A stretch of DNA of 64,000 nucleotides from an uncultured Collinsella sp. (GCA_902464565.1 CABQJV010000006.1:1-64000); one strand, 5' to 3'; positions 28,771-38,672 are shown, numbered from the stretch's first letter. The notes: generated by a model not told the origin, from the letters alone. Numbers and translations are program-made.

Positions 28771-29324
28771 TGGCTGAGTTCCCGAGCGTTACCGTCGATC
28801 TTTCCGAGCAGCTCGAGTTTCCCGGAGACTCGTATCCGCTGACCGGCAAGGTCGATGTCACCACCTATACGGTGGGCGAGAAGGAGTATCAGCTGCAGGA
28901 CGGTATTGACTACGACGTTGTCTTTACCAATGCCGGCACTGGTGTTCTGCTTACGGGTATGGTCCGCGCGCATGCAACCGGTGAGTGCGACCGTTGCCTG
29001 GAGACCGCTTCGTTTGATATCGCCGGTGAGATTGAGGAATTCTATCTCTTTAACGAGCCCGAGGACCCCGAGGCCTACGAAGACGGCTACGAGCTGCTGG
29101 GCGAGGATCGCATCGTCGATCTGGGTGAGCCCATCAACGACGCGGTCGTCATGGACACGCCGTTCGTTGTCCTGTGCAAGCCCGATTGTCGCGGCCTATG
29201 CCCCACTTGCGGCATCAATCTCAACGTCGAGCAATGCGATTGCGCCGCTCAAGCAGAGGCCGAATGGGCCGCTGCCACGGAAAATCCATTTGCAGCATTG
29301 AAGAATCTCAAGCTTGACGAGTAA
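28770..29324 (+). CDS. DUF177 (YceD) family protein
   Basis: A 184-residue protein of the DUF177/YceD family, which nearly always precedes rpmF. Two Cys pairs are visible: CDRCLE near residue 73 and C-x3-CRGLCPTCG further on, in the family signature CKPDCRGLCPTCG. ATG at 28770 overlaps the previous stop. A role in 23S rRNA maturation has been described for homologues in plants and E. coli; for this protein it is inferred. Confidence 0.82.
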   Translation: MAEFPSVTVDLSEQLEFPGDSYPLTGKVDVTTYTVGEKEYQLQDGIDYDVVFTNAGTGVLLTGMVRAHATGECDRCLETASFDIAGEIEEFYLFNEPEDPEAYEDGYELLGEDRIVDLGEPINDAVVMDTPFVVLCKPDCRGLCPTCGINLNVEQCDCAAQAEAEWAAATENPFAALKNLKLDE

Positions 29325-29388
29325 AACTGTGGTAGTATCGCTACTTGCGCGTAATCGCCACACTGGATAGTTCATAAGGAAGGTCACT

Positions 29389-29568
29389 ATGCCCGTACCT
29401 AAACAAAAGCAGGGTCGTATCCGCACTCACACCCGCCGTTCCGCCAACATGAAGATTTCGGCTGCGGCTCAGTCCACGTGCCCCCGTTGCGGCGCTGTCA
29501 AGCTCCCGCACCACGTGTGCCCCAGCTGCGGTTTCTACAAGGACCGCGAGGTTATCGTTACCGAGTAA
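29389..29568 (+). CDS. rpmF: 50S ribosomal protein L32
   Basis: A 59-residue protein starting MPVPKQKQGRIRTHTRR. It has the four-cysteine zinc ribbon (CPRC ... CPSC), so this is the zinc-containing form, and ends in FYKDREVIVTE. ATG at 29389 has AAGGAAGG about five bases upstream. It lies between DUF177 and plsX, the standard arrangement linking ribosome and lipid genes. Confidence 0.93.
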   Translation: MPVPKQKQGRIRTHTRRSANMKISAAAQSTCPRCGAVKLPHHVCPSCGFYKDREVIVTE

Positions 29569-29608
29569 CTGTATACTCTGGATGCGATGCCGTTCCAACT
29601 GGAACCAC

Positions 29609-29638
29609 AATGGCCGGCTCAATGAGTCGGCCATTTTT
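29609..29638 (+). terminator. Terminator-like hairpin between rpmF and plsX
   Basis: AATGGCCGGCTC (29609-29620), loop AAT, GAGTCGGCCATT (29624-29635) with one G-U pair, then TTTTT. It lies just 18 bases before the plsX start, so it may give partial termination between L32 and the fatty-acid genes. Confidence 0.8.
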
Positions 29639-29655
29639 GTATAAGGAGCATGTAT

Positions 29656-30675
29656 ATGAGTAACGTTCGCGTTTGTGTAGACGTTGTGGGCGGAGACGAG
29701 AAGCCTCAGGTTGTCCTCGATGGTATCGAGGCGGCTCTTGCGGCGGATCCCGATATCGAGGTCTTGGCCGTCGGCCCCGCAGAGATCGTGAACCCCTTTG
29801 CCGCGGCTCACGCTCGCGTTGAGGCCTTGGAGGCGCCCGATATCATCGCCATGGATGACGATCCCATTCGAGCCGTGATGACCAAGCGCAAGTCCTCGAT
29901 CGTGCTTGCCTGCCGCGCTATCAAGAAGGGCAACGCGGATGCGTTCTTCTCTGCCGGCTCCACTGGCGCCATGACCGCTGCCGCTACCGCCTACGTGACG
30001 CCGTTTAGGTATCAGGCCGAGGGCAAGAAGCAACCGGTACGTCCGTGCCTCACCAATGCACTGCCCAACCGCGCCGGTGGCCTGACGGTCCTGTGCGACA
30101 TGGGCGCTAACCCCGATGTTGAGGTTGACGACATGGTGCGTTTTGCCCAGATGGGTAGCGCCTATGCACGCGTCGTCTTGGGCATTGAGCAACCCCGCGT
30201 CGGTCTGCTCGGCAACGGCACCGAGGATGAGAAGGGCTCCAACTTTACCAAGGCGTGCTTCCCTGCCATGAAGGCCGCCGTTCCCGGCTTTGTGGGCAAC
30301 TGCGAGGGTACCGACCTGACCTCGGGTAACTTTGACGTCGTCGTTGCCGATGGCATGTCGGGCAACATCGCGCTCAAGGCAACCGAGGGCGCCGCTAAGT
30401 TTTTGCTGCAAGAGCTCAAGGGTGCCTTTATGGCTTCGCTCGGCACCAAGATCGCCGCGCTGCTCATCAAAAAGCAGATGCGCGAGATCAAGGCAAAGCT
30501 CTCGGGCGATGCCAAAGGCGGTGCCATTCTGCTGGGCCTGCGTGGCGTGGTCCTGATCGGCCACGGTGCTACCTCGGTCGAGGCCGTCAAAAACGGTACG
30601 CTTGCCGCTGCGGAGGCCGTGCGCGCCGGGCTGGTCGAGAACGTCGCCAACTCTATGGACGGCATCGTTTTGTAG
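29656..30675 (+). CDS. plsX: Phosphate acyltransferase PlsX
   Basis: A 339-residue enzyme that makes acyl-phosphate from acyl-ACP for phospholipid synthesis. The N-terminus DVVGGDEKPQVVLDG corresponds to the usual DxMGGD. SAGSTGAMTAAATAYV and the NVGxE-like LLGNGTEDEKG region are characteristic. ATG at 29656 has AGGAG seven bases upstream; the ATG at 29650 is too close to it. It precedes acpP and rnc in the common order. Confidence 0.9.
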   Translation: MSNVRVCVDVVGGDEKPQVVLDGIEAALAADPDIEVLAVGPAEIVNPFAAAHARVEALEAPDIIAMDDDPIRAVMTKRKSSIVLACRAIKKGNADAFFSAGSTGAMTAAATAYVTPFRYQAEGKKQPVRPCLTNALPNRAGGLTVLCDMGANPDVEVDDMVRFAQMGSAYARVVLGIEQPRVGLLGNGTEDEKGSNFTKACFPAMKAAVPGFVGNCEGTDLTSGNFDVVVADGMSGNIALKATEGAAKFLLQELKGAFMASLGTKIAALLIKKQMREIKAKLSGDAKGGAILLGLRGVVLIGHGATSVEAVKNGTLAAAEAVRAGLVENVANSMDGIVL

Positions 30676-30798
30676 GAGCGAGTTAGAGCGCTGTTATGTG
30701 CCTCGCGGCCTTCGTCGTGGGGTAGAATCAAAACCGTGACTGGCGTTGCGCTTGCGGTGCCAGCGCGTTGATGTTCACGCAATACGAGAGGAAGCGCT

Positions 30799-31041
30799 AT
30801 GGACCGCTCCGAAATCTTCGATAAGATCGCCGAAGTCGCCGCTGACGTTCTGGGCGTCGATGTCGCCGACATTAGCGACGAGACTACCTTTGACGATCTC
30901 GATGCCGATTCCCTCGAGCGTCTGCAGCTGGTGACGGCCATCGAGGACGAGTTCGACCTCGAGATCGATGACGAAACCCTGCTGTCGCTCAACTCTGTCG
31001 CCGACGCTGTCGACGCTATTGAAAACGCCAAGGAGGCCTAA
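30799..31041 (+). CDS. acpP: Acyl carrier protein
   Basis: An 80-residue acidic carrier protein for fatty-acid synthesis. The phosphopantetheine attachment serine lies in DLDADSLERLQLV. The sequence is four-helix-bundle-like and very acidic. It follows plsX after a 123-base gap that may contain a promoter (TAGAAT at 30723) and precedes rnc by three bases. Confidence 0.92.
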   Translation: MDRSEIFDKIAEVAADVLGVDVADISDETTFDDLDADSLERLQLVTAIEDEFDLEIDDETLLSLNSVADAVDAIENAKEA

Positions 31042-31044
31042 GTC

Positions 31045-31770
31045 TTGGCTTTATCTCAACGACTCGCGCGCGCCCAGGAAATCCTGGGCCACGAGTTCAA
31101 TAACAAGGTGCTGCTGCGCGCGGCGCTCACGCACCCCTCTGCCGTGGAAGGTCAGCCCGTCTCGGCGAGCTATGAGCGCCTTGAGTTTTTGGGCGATTCC
31201 ATTTTGGGCGCCGTTGTTGCCCGCTCGCTCTTTGAGTCCTATCCGGAGTTTGACGAGGGCAAGCTTACGCGCCTGAAGGTGTCGCTCGTCTCGGGTGCCA
31301 CGCTATCCGAGGTCTCCCATGAGCTGGGCATCGACGACATCATCATCTTTGGTGCCTCCGAGACCGGCACGGGCGCGCGCGGCCTGCATTCGGCGCTCGA
31401 GAACGTCTACGAGTCGCTCGTGGGCGCGCTGTATCTGGATGCCGGCTGGGACGTTGCGGCGGACTTTATCCACCGCACGCTTAAGCCGCACCTGGCCTCC
31501 GAGCGTGCCGAGCATCCTGCGAACCCCAAGTCGTTTTTGCAGGAGTGCGTACAGGCCGACGGCCACGAGCCTCCGGCGTACAAGCTCGTTGGCTCTGAGG
31601 GCCCGGCGCACGCACCGACCTTTACCGCCGTGGTGCTCATCGACGGTATCCGCCAGGGCCGCGGCACCGGTTCCTCCAAGAAGGAAGCCGAGGGAGCTGC
31701 CGCGCTTGAGGCACTCGACCGCATGGGCTACACCACCAACGGCGTGATTCTCAACAAGAAGCCTGTTTAA
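31045..31770 (+). CDS. rnc: Ribonuclease III
   Basis: A 241-residue double-strand-specific RNase that processes rRNA precursors. The signature YERLEFLGDSILGAVV and the NVYESLVGALYLDAG acidic motif are intact, and a C-terminal double-stranded RNA-binding domain ends in GTGSSKKEAEGAAALEAL. The start is TTG at 31045, supported by AGGAGG eight bases upstream. Confidence 0.93.
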   Translation: MALSQRLARAQEILGHEFNNKVLLRAALTHPSAVEGQPVSASYERLEFLGDSILGAVVARSLFESYPEFDEGKLTRLKVSLVSGATLSEVSHELGIDDIIIFGASETGTGARGLHSALENVYESLVGALYLDAGWDVAADFIHRTLKPHLASERAEHPANPKSFLQECVQADGHEPPAYKLVGSEGPAHAPTFTAVVLIDGIRQGRGTGSSKKEAEGAAALEALDRMGYTTNGVILNKKPV

Positions 31771-31780
31771 GCGAGGAGCC

Positions 31781-34700
31781 GTGTATCTCAAGTCCCTCAC
31801 GCTCAAAGGGTTCAAGTCGTTTGCCGACCGCGCCCATATGACGTTTGAGCCGGGCCTGACCGTTATCGTCGGTCCCAACGGCTCGGGAAAATCGAACATC
31901 TCCGACTCGATCCTGTGGGTCCTGGGTGAGCAGAGCGCCAAGCAGCTGCGCGGCCAGGCCATGGAAGACGTCATCTTCTCGGGCTCGTCGGCGCGCAAGC
32001 CGGTAGGCGTGGCCGAGGTCACGCTGGTGCTCGACAACTCGGACCATATGCTGCCCGTCGACTTTGACGAGGTGGCTATCACCCGCCGCATGTATCGCTC
32101 GGGCGAGAGTGAGTACCTCATCAACTCGAGTCCGTGCCGCCTGATGGACATCCAGGACATCCTGCACGACTCGGGACTGGGCAAGGATACGCATTCCATC
32201 ATCAGCCAGGGCAAGCTCGATGCCATTTTGCAGAGCCGCCCCGAGGAGCGCCGTGCCCTCATTGAGGAGGCCGCCGGCATCTCCAAGCACAAGCGCCGCA
32301 AGGAGCGTGCACTCAAAAAGATCAAGTCGATGGACGTGCACCTGACCCGTGCCCGCGATATCAATAAGGAAATCGCCCGTCAGCTGCGACCGCTGGAGCG
32401 TCAGGTCGATCGCGCGCGCAAGTACAAAGAGCTGTCCTCGCGCGCGAACGAGCTTACGCAGATGCTGGCAGTCGATGAGCTGCGTTCGCTGCAATCGCAG
32501 TGGAACGACCTGGAGAGCCGCTCTAAGGAGGGCGCCGCCGAGCTGGAGCTCGCGCAGTACCGCTTGGGTGAGAAAGAGCGCGAGCTCGAGAAGCTCCAGG
32601 TCATGCTCGAAGAAAAGGGCCTGTTTGTGGGCGACTTGGGCGAGCAGCGCCGCCATATGCAAGATGTGGTCGGTCGCATTAACTCCGACATGCGCCTGCT
32701 CGAGGAAAAGGGCCACAACATGGTGTCGCGCCTGTCCGACATGCGCGGCCAGATCTCGGGCTCCGAGCATCAGCGCCGTCGCGTGGTCGAGGAGCTCGAG
32801 GACGCACGTGCCCAGCTCGAGGAAGTGACCGGCGCGCATATGCAGGCCCAGGAGGACGTTGACGCCGCCGGTCCTGCCGCCGCCGAGCTTCACGAGCGCC
32901 GCGTGGCGCTTGATGCGCAGATTTCGCAGCTCACGCGCGAGCAGCGCGATGTGCAGCGCGTTGCCGATAATGCCGCGCTCGAGCTCGCCAAGGTAAAGGA
33001 TTCGCTTTCCAATGCCGAGGTCGAGGACAACATGTACGCCTCGCGCCTGGAGCAGATCGACGAGCAGCTCGAGGAGGTCACGGCATCGCTTGAGAGCCGC
33101 CGCGACCGTGCTGAGGAGCTTGAGAGCGCCCTTGAGGCGGCTCGTCAGGCCCAGAGCGATGCGCGCGAGGCCACCGAGACGGCACGCGCTGTCCTCAAGG
33201 ACCTGCGTGCCCGTGAGAGCGAGGCGCGCAACAAGCTGTCTGAGGTGCGCTCGGAGCTCGCGAGCCAAAAGAAGCTTGATGCTCGCATGGCCGACAGCTC
33301 GCCGCTCGTAAGCCGTCTGGTGGGCGCGCTGGGCGACGATGTTTCGGGTCGTCTGGGCGATGTGCTCGAGGCGCCGCGTGAGCTTGAGGGCCTGGTTGAG
33401 CAACTGCTCGCCGGCGATATCGATGCCCTGTTGTTCGATAACGCCGCCGCACTTGAGCGCGCCGGTCGCGCTGCCTTGGACCAGAAGAAGGCCTCGGGCG
33501 AGGCGCTGCTGGTGGCTCGCAGCGTGAGCGGCTCTGCGGCTGCCGAGGGTGCCGCCGGTGCCCGTCTTGTTGATCGCCTGTCCGTGCGTGCGGGCTACGG
33601 TCCGGTCGTCGAGGCATTGCTCGGCGGCTATTACGTGGTCGATGACTTGGCCGCCGCTCTGTCCGCGCCGGTCGTTGATGGCGTGACCTATGTGACTCCC
33701 GATGGTGCACGCGTTGCCTGCGGCGGCCTGGTTCGCGTGGGGCTTGATGCCGGCGAGGCTTCGGGCGCTCTGGAGCGCAAGCGTCGTATCCGCGAGCTGG
33801 AAGGCCTGGAGCCCGATCTTGCTGCCGCGTTTGAGCATGTTTCGGATCAGGTCGTCGAGGCCAACGCTGCCGTTGAGGAGGCCCGTGCCGCCGAGGGCGA
33901 TGCTGCCGGCGAGATTGCCCGCCTTGAGGGCGAGCGTCGCTCCCTGCTGTCCGAGATCGGCCGCCTGGAGCAGAGTGCCAACAATGCCGAGGTCGAGCGC
34001 GTGCGCATTTCCAAGCGCCGCGAGCAGGCCGCAGAGGCCGTTCGTGCCGCACGTCCGCGCGTGGACGAGCTCACTCGTTCGCGTGACGAGTCCCGTGCGC
34101 AGGCGAGCGACTTAGGCTTGCAGATTGCCGAGGCCAACGACGAGCTCGATCGCGTGCGCCGTGACGATTCCGAGGCAGCCGGTAAGCTCGCCGACGCCAA
34201 GGTGCGCCTGGCCCAGACGAGCGAGCGTCTTCGTTCTCTGAGGGGCCGCGTGCCCGACCTGGAGCATCGCCTGGAGGGTATCGACCGTCGTATCCGCGGA
34301 ACACGCCAGGCCTCGCGCTCGCTTGAGCTGCTGCGCCTTCGCGTCGATCCCATGCACGAGCGCTATTCTGCCCTGTTGGAGCGCGCCTCGGACTGGGCTG
34401 CGCGCCTGCGCGATCAGGCAACGCTTGAGGAGGCGGACTCGGCTTCGCTTAAGAAGACCATCGAGGACGCCAAGACCGAGGTCGCCCGCGCCAAAGAGAG
34501 GGTCGATGCTGCCGCCACGACGCAAAATGAGTTCAAGGTGGCGCGCGGCAAGCTCGAGGTGCAGGTCGAGGCGGCCATCAAGGCCATTACCGCCGATGGC
34601 ACCACGGTGCTCGAGGAAGCGCTCATGCTTCCTGCGCCCACCGATCGCGATGCCGCCGAGCGCGAGCTTAACCAACTCGTGCGCCAGATCAACAACCTGG

Positions 34701-35317
34701 GCCCTGTGAACCAGGTTGCCATGGAGGAGTACGAGCAGCTCAAGCGCCGCGCCGATTACATCGAGGAGCAGCTGGGCGATCTGGAAAGCGCTCGCAAGGC
34801 GCTTACCAAGATTACCGTGGCGATCGACCGCAAGATGCGCAAGGCGTTCCTAGTGACGTTTGAGAAGGTCGATGCGAACTTCCGCGAGATCTTTGCCATG
34901 CTGTTCCCGGGTGGTCAGGCGCATCTGGAGATGACCGACCCCGAGCATCCGGCCGAGACGGGCATTGAGGTCGTGGCGCAGCCGCGCGGCAAGCGCATCA
35001 CCAAGATGATGCTCATGTCGGGTGGCGAGAAGAGCCTGACGGCGCTCGCCCTGCTCTTTGCCGTATACCGTACGCGCACGGTGCCGTTCTATGTGCTGGA
35101 CGAGGTCGAGGCGGCGCTCGACGACGCCAACCTGTCCAAGCTCATCGGCGCCCTCGATGTGCTGCGTTCCGATACGCAGCTCTTGGTAATCTCGCATCAG
35201 CGCCGTACTATGGAGGATGCTGACGTTCTCTACGGCGTCTCGATGCAAGCCGACGGCGTCAGTCGCGTCGTCTCGCAAAAACTCGATCGCGAAACCGGAA
35301 AGGTCGTGAATGCATAA
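31781..35317 (+). CDS. smc: Chromosome segregation ATPase SMC
   Basis: A 1178-residue SMC protein for chromosome compaction. Walker A is GPNGSGKSNISDS at the N-terminus; the C-terminal head has LMSGGEKSLTALALLFA (signature) and VLDEVEAALDDANL (Walker B). Two long coiled coils flank a hinge around residues 500-650, where KPLVSRLVGAL-like sequence and glycines break the heptads. GTG at 31781 follows CGAGGAGCC. The stop overlaps the ftsY start. Confidence 0.95.
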   Translation: MYLKSLTLKGFKSFADRAHMTFEPGLTVIVGPNGSGKSNISDSILWVLGEQSAKQLRGQAMEDVIFSGSSARKPVGVAEVTLVLDNSDHMLPVDFDEVAITRRMYRSGESEYLINSSPCRLMDIQDILHDSGLGKDTHSIISQGKLDAILQSRPEERRALIEEAAGISKHKRRKERALKKIKSMDVHLTRARDINKEIARQLRPLERQVDRARKYKELSSRANELTQMLAVDELRSLQSQWNDLESRSKEGAAELELAQYRLGEKERELEKLQVMLEEKGLFVGDLGEQRRHMQDVVGRINSDMRLLEEKGHNMVSRLSDMRGQISGSEHQRRRVVEELEDARAQLEEVTGAHMQAQEDVDAAGPAAAELHERRVALDAQISQLTREQRDVQRVADNAALELAKVKDSLSNAEVEDNMYASRLEQIDEQLEEVTASLESRRDRAEELESALEAARQAQSDAREATETARAVLKDLRARESEARNKLSEVRSELASQKKLDARMADSSPLVSRLVGALGDDVSGRLGDVLEAPRELEGLVEQLLAGDIDALLFDNAAALERAGRAALDQKKASGEALLVARSVSGSAAAEGAAGARLVDRLSVRAGYGPVVEALLGGYYVVDDLAAALSAPVVDGVTYVTPDGARVACGGLVRVGLDAGEASGALERKRRIRELEGLEPDLAAAFEHVSDQVVEANAAVEEARAAEGDAAGEIARLEGERRSLLSEIGRLEQSANNAEVERVRISKRREQAAEAVRAARPRVDELTRSRDESRAQASDLGLQIAEANDELDRVRRDDSEAAGKLADAKVRLAQTSERLRSLRGRVPDLEHRLEGIDRRIRGTRQASRSLELLRLRVDPMHERYSALLERASDWAARLRDQATLEEADSASLKKTIEDAKTEVARAKERVDAAATTQNEFKVARGKLEVQVEAAIKAITADGTTVLEEALMLPAPTDRDAAERELNQLVRQINNLGPVNQVAMEEYEQLKRRADYIEEQLGDLESARKALTKITVAIDRKMRKAFLVTFEKVDANFREIFAMLFPGGQAHLEMTDPEHPAETGIEVVAQPRGKRITKMMLMSGGEKSLTALALLFAVYRTRTVPFYVLDEVEAALDDANLSKLIGALDVLRSDTQLLVISHQRRTMEDADVLYGVSMQADGVSRVVSQKLDRETGKVVNA

Positions 35318-36234
35318 TGGGATTCTTTGACGCACTCTCGCGCGGACTTGAGCGCAGCCGCGAGGCCCTTAACGAGGTCTTCTACTTTGGCGGTGAGGTC
35401 GACGAGGATTTTTGGGAGGACCTTGAGGACACCCTCGTTATGGGTGACATGGGTGCCGAGGTCGCCATTCAAGTCTCCGATGACCTGCGTGATGCCGCTG
35501 CCAAGAAGAACCTCAAGACCGCCCTGCAGCTTCGCCGCGCCCTGGCCGAGCAGCTCGAGGGCCATTTTGTGCCTGTTGAGCGCGACCCGTTTTCTGATAC
35601 GCCCAGCTGCGTGCTGTTTGTCGGTATCAACGGTGCCGGTAAGACCACCACGGTCGGCAAGATCGCGAGCGCCATGGCTTCCCGCGGCAAGAACGTGGTG
35701 ATCGGTTCGGCCGACACCTTCCGCGCCGCCGCCATCGAGCAGCTCGATGTTTGGGGCCAGCGTGCCGGCGTACCGGTTATCAAGCGTGACCGCGGCTCCG
35801 ATCCTGCGAGCGTGTGCTATGACGTGCTCGACGAGGCCGATAAGCGCGGCAGCGACCTGGTGCTCATCGATACCGCCGGTCGTCTGCACACGAGCCCCGA
35901 GCTCATGCGCGAGCTCGCCAAGGTGGTCAATGTGACCCGTAAGCGCGCCGCCAATATGGCCGCCGGTCCCATGCCGGTCTCGGTCGTGCTTGTGATCGAT
36001 GCCGCTACGGGCCAGAACGGTCTGAACCAGGCGCTCGAGTTTAACGAGGCGCTGGGCCTGGACGGTATTATCATGACTAAGCTCGACGGCACGGCTAAGG
36101 GTGGTATCGCCATGGCCGTGGCCGAGAAGCTCAAGCTCCCGATCCTGCGCATCGGCGTGGGCGAGCAGGTCGATGACCTGCAGGAGTTTAACGCCAAAGA
36201 TTTCTGCCGCGCCCTGGTGGGCGAGTCCAACTAA
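35317..36234 (+). CDS. ftsY: Signal recognition particle receptor FtsY
   Basis: A 305-residue SRP-type GTPase that receives the SRP-ribosome complex at the membrane. An N domain precedes the G domain: [29 protein letters not shown] and [10 protein letters not shown]. The acidic A domain of some bacteria is absent, as in many Gram-positives. It overlaps smc by one base and is followed by ffh after ten bases. Confidence 0.94.
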   Translation: MGFFDALSRGLERSREALNEVFYFGGEVDEDFWEDLEDTLVMGDMGAEVAIQVSDDLRDAAAKKNLKTALQLRRALAEQLEGHFVPVERDPFSDTPSCVLFVGINGAGKTTTVGKIASAMASRGKNVVIGSADTFRAAAIEQLDVWGQRAGVPVIKRDRGSDPASVCYDVLDEADKRGSDLVLIDTAGRLHTSPELMRELAKVVNVTRKRAANMAAGPMPVSVVLVIDAATGQNGLNQALEFNEALGLDGIIMTKLDGTAKGGIAMAVAEKLKLPILRIGVGEQVDDLQEFNAKDFCRALVGESN

Positions 36235-36244
36235 GGAGTGACTA

Positions 36245-37720
36245 GTGTTTGATTCCCTGAGCGATCGCCTCAACGACACATTTGACCGCCTGCGCGGCAA
36301 GGGTAAGCTGACCGAGGCCGATATTACTTCGGCCATGCGCGATATTCGCATGGCCCTGCTCGAGGCCGACGTAAACTTTAAGGTCGTCAAGGAGTTCGTT
36401 GCCAAGACCAAGGAGCGCTGCATGACCGCCGAGGTCATGGAGTCGCTGTCGCCGGCGCAAAACGTCGTCAAGATCGTGCTCGACGAGCTCACCGAGATGC
36501 TCGGCTCAACTGAGAGCAAGCTCGTTTTTAGCAACCGCATTCCCAACGTCATTATGCTCGTGGGCCTGCAGGGCTCCGGTAAGACCACGGCTGCCGTAAA
36601 GCTTGCCTACCTGCTCAAGAAGCAGGGCCGCTCGCCGCTGCTCGCCGCGTGCGACGTCTATCGTCCCGCCGCTGCCGACCAGCTGGCCACGCTCGGTGGC
36701 GAGATCGGCGTGCCGGTCTTCCGCGGTGACGGCGCGCACCCGGTCGACATTGCCAAGGGTGCCATCCAGGAGGCCGTCGACCACCTGCGTGACGTGGTCA
36801 TCGTCGATACCGCCGGTCGTCTTCAGATCGACGAGCAGATGATGCAGGAGGCTGTCGACATCAAGAAGGCCGTCAAGCCCGATCAGGTGCTGATGGTCGT
36901 CGATGCCATGACCGGCCAGGATATCGTCAACGTCGTCTCGACGTTTGCCGAGCGTACCGACTTTGACGGCGTGATCATCTCCAAGCTCGACGGCGATGCT
37001 CGTGGCGGCGGCGCGCTTTCCGTGCGCCAGGTGACCGGCAAGCCCATCAAGTTTGTGAGCATGGGCGAGAAACCCGATTCGCTTGAGCCGTTCTATCCCG
37101 ATCGCATGGCCAAGCGCATTCTGGGCATGGGCGATGTCGTAGGTATTATCGAGAAGGCCCAGGAGGCAGCCGACGCCGAGCAGCTCGAGGCTGCTGAGCG
37201 CATGCTGCGCGAGGGCTTTACCATGAACGACATGCTCGACCAGATGAAAGCCGTCAAGAAGATGGGTGGCATGAAGGGTATCCTGGGCATGCTCCCCGGT
37301 GGTCAGCGTGCACTCAACCAGATGGGCGGCAACCTGGACGAGGGCATCTTCGATAAGAACGAGGCCATCATCATGTCGATGACCAAGGAGGAGCGCCTGC
37401 GTCCCTCCATCATCAACGGCCAGCGCCGCGCGCGTATCGCCAAGGGCGCCGGCGTAACCCCCACCGAGGTCAACAGCCTTATGAAGCAGTGGGGCGAGAT
37501 GAATAAGATGATGGGCCGCATGCGCACGATGGCCAATCAGGCACAGGCCGGCGGCAAGAAGGGCAAAAAGGGTAAGAAGGGCAAGAAGATGCGCATGCCC
37601 AATATCCCTGGCCTGGACGCTATGGGTCTGGGCGGCATGGGCGGCCTGGGTACGGGCGGCCCCAAGTCCGATATGGAGCTGCTGCGCCAGATGGAAGCGC
37701 AGATGCGTAATAAGAGATAG
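36245..37720 (+). CDS. ffh: Signal recognition particle protein Ffh
   Basis: A 491-residue SRP54 GTPase binding signal sequences and 4.5S RNA. G motifs are GLQGSGKTTAAVKLA, DTAGRLQIDEQMM and SKLDGDARGG. The methionine-rich M domain (MNDMLDQMKAVKKMGGMKG) is complete, followed by a Gly/Lys-rich tail (repeated GKKGKKGKK) that is longer than usual. GTG at 36245. A terminator follows at 37746. No rpsP or SRP RNA gene follows in the window. Confidence 0.95.
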   Translation: MFDSLSDRLNDTFDRLRGKGKLTEADITSAMRDIRMALLEADVNFKVVKEFVAKTKERCMTAEVMESLSPAQNVVKIVLDELTEMLGSTESKLVFSNRIPNVIMLVGLQGSGKTTAAVKLAYLLKKQGRSPLLAACDVYRPAAADQLATLGGEIGVPVFRGDGAHPVDIAKGAIQEAVDHLRDVVIVDTAGRLQIDEQMMQEAVDIKKAVKPDQVLMVVDAMTGQDIVNVVSTFAERTDFDGVIISKLDGDARGGGALSVRQVTGKPIKFVSMGEKPDSLEPFYPDRMAKRILGMGDVVGIIEKAQEAADAEQLEAAERMLREGFTMNDMLDQMKAVKKMGGMKGILGMLPGGQRALNQMGGNLDEGIFDKNEAIIMSMTKEERLRPSIINGQRRARIAKGAGVTPTEVNSLMKQWGEMNKMMGRMRTMANQAQAGGKKGKKGKKGKKMRMPNIPGLDAMGLGGMGGLGTGGPKSDMELLRQMEAQMRNKR

Positions 37721-37745
37721 GACTGTAATTCCAGCTTGATATGAC

Positions 37746-37777
37746 AAAGGCCACTCGGAAGCTACCGGGTGGCCTTT
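37746..37777 (+). terminator. Terminator after ffh
   Basis: AAAGGCCACTCGG (37746-37758), loop AAGCTA, CCGGGTGGCCTTT (37765-37777) with one G-U pair. It also lies downstream of the convergent DUF134-type gene and could act in both directions. Confidence 0.75.
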
Positions 37778-37840
37778 GTTGTTGGCTTTGATTGCTGGGC
37801 TGCGTTTAGCGTCGTGCCCTGAGCTCGCGGTGCCGTGCCG

Positions 37841-38605
37841 TTAGTGGCAGCCGCAGCCCTCGTGGCCCTCGTGCTCGTGATGGCCGTGGCAGCTGCAGGA
37901 CTTGCCATGTTCGTGGGCGTGGTCGTGGTCATGGCCGTGGCACCCGCACGTGGCCTCGCCGTTCTGTGCGAGCGTGCCGGCGATAAGGGCCTCGACGCAA
38001 GCGTCGCAGCTGCCCTGGGCGCCTGCGTATACCGTGATGCCGGCTTGGGCAAGCGCGTTGATGGCGCCGCCGCCGATGCCGCCGCAGATGAGTGTGTCCA
38101 CGCCGCCGTTGGCGAGCAGGCCCGCAAGGGCACCGTGGCCGGTGCCGCCGGTGCCCACGACCTGCTCGTTGAGTACCTTGCCGTCCTGAATGTCGTAGAT
38201 CTTGAACTGCTCGCTGCGGCCAAAGTGCATAAAGATGTTGCCGTTGTCGTACGTGGTTGCCACCCTCATGGTGTCGACCTCCTTTGCTGGCCATACGGCC
38301 GTCGTTGTGGTGATGGGGGAGTACGCGATATTGCCGCCTTCGATGACGATTGCCCGTCCATTGACCAGCGCGTTTGCCACCTTGCGATGCGCTCGACTGC
38401 AAATTGCCGCCACCGTGGCGCGCGCGATGCCCATCTGCTGTGCGACTGCCTCTTGGTTAAGGCCTTCCAGGTCGCACAGGCGCAGCACCTCGAGTTCGTC
38501 GATCGTCATGTCGATGGCGTCTCCGCTGGCTAGGCCGTCAGGGGTAAAGCCGCGGTATTCGGGGATGATCCCGACGCGGCGCAGTTTCTCGCGTCTTCCT
38601 GCCAT
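37841..38605 (-). CDS. DUF134 / NifX-like fusion with metal-binding tail
   Basis: A 254-residue protein with two joined domains. Residues about 1-100 are a DUF134-type helix-turn-helix (MTIDELEVLRLCDLEGLNQ, AVAQQMGIARATVAAI). Residues about 112-215 resemble the NifX/NifB-type iron-molybdenum cofactor-binding domain (MRVATTYDNGNIFMHFGRSEQF). The last 35 residues are a His/Cys-rich run (CGCHGHDHDHAHEHG ... GCGCH) suited to binding metal. ATG at 38605 has AAGGAG five bases upstream. There is no nitrogenase in the window, so a metal- or redox-sensing regulator is the most likely role. Palindromes TGACATATGTCA lie just upstream. Confidence 0.75.
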   Translation of the reverse strand: MAGRREKLRRVGIIPEYRGFTPDGLASGDAIDMTIDELEVLRLCDLEGLNQEAVAQQMGIARATVAAICSRAHRKVANALVNGRAIVIEGGNIAYSPITTTTAVWPAKEVDTMRVATTYDNGNIFMHFGRSEQFKIYDIQDGKVLNEQVVGTGGTGHGALAGLLANGGVDTLICGGIGGGAINALAQAGITVYAGAQGSCDACVEALIAGTLAQNGEATCGCHGHDHDHAHEHGKSCSCHGHHEHEGHEGCGCH

Positions 38606-38619
38606 GCGCACTCCTTATC

Positions 38620-38631
38620 TGACATATGTCA
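38620..38631. promoter_or_regulatory. Palindromic operator upstream of the DUF134 fusion
   Basis: TGACATATGTCA, a perfect 12-bp palindrome, 15 bases before the start of the DUF134-type gene. A near copy lies at 38673. Autoregulation by the fused helix-turn-helix domain is inferred. Confidence 0.55.
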
Positions 38632-38672
38632 ACAATAGGATAACGCGTGTGCGCTGCAGAGCAAGGCATTTT

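Noticed and set aside
37778..37840. SRP RNA or rpsP next to ffh
   Set aside because: The region after ffh contains only a terminator and the end of a convergent gene; neither was seen.
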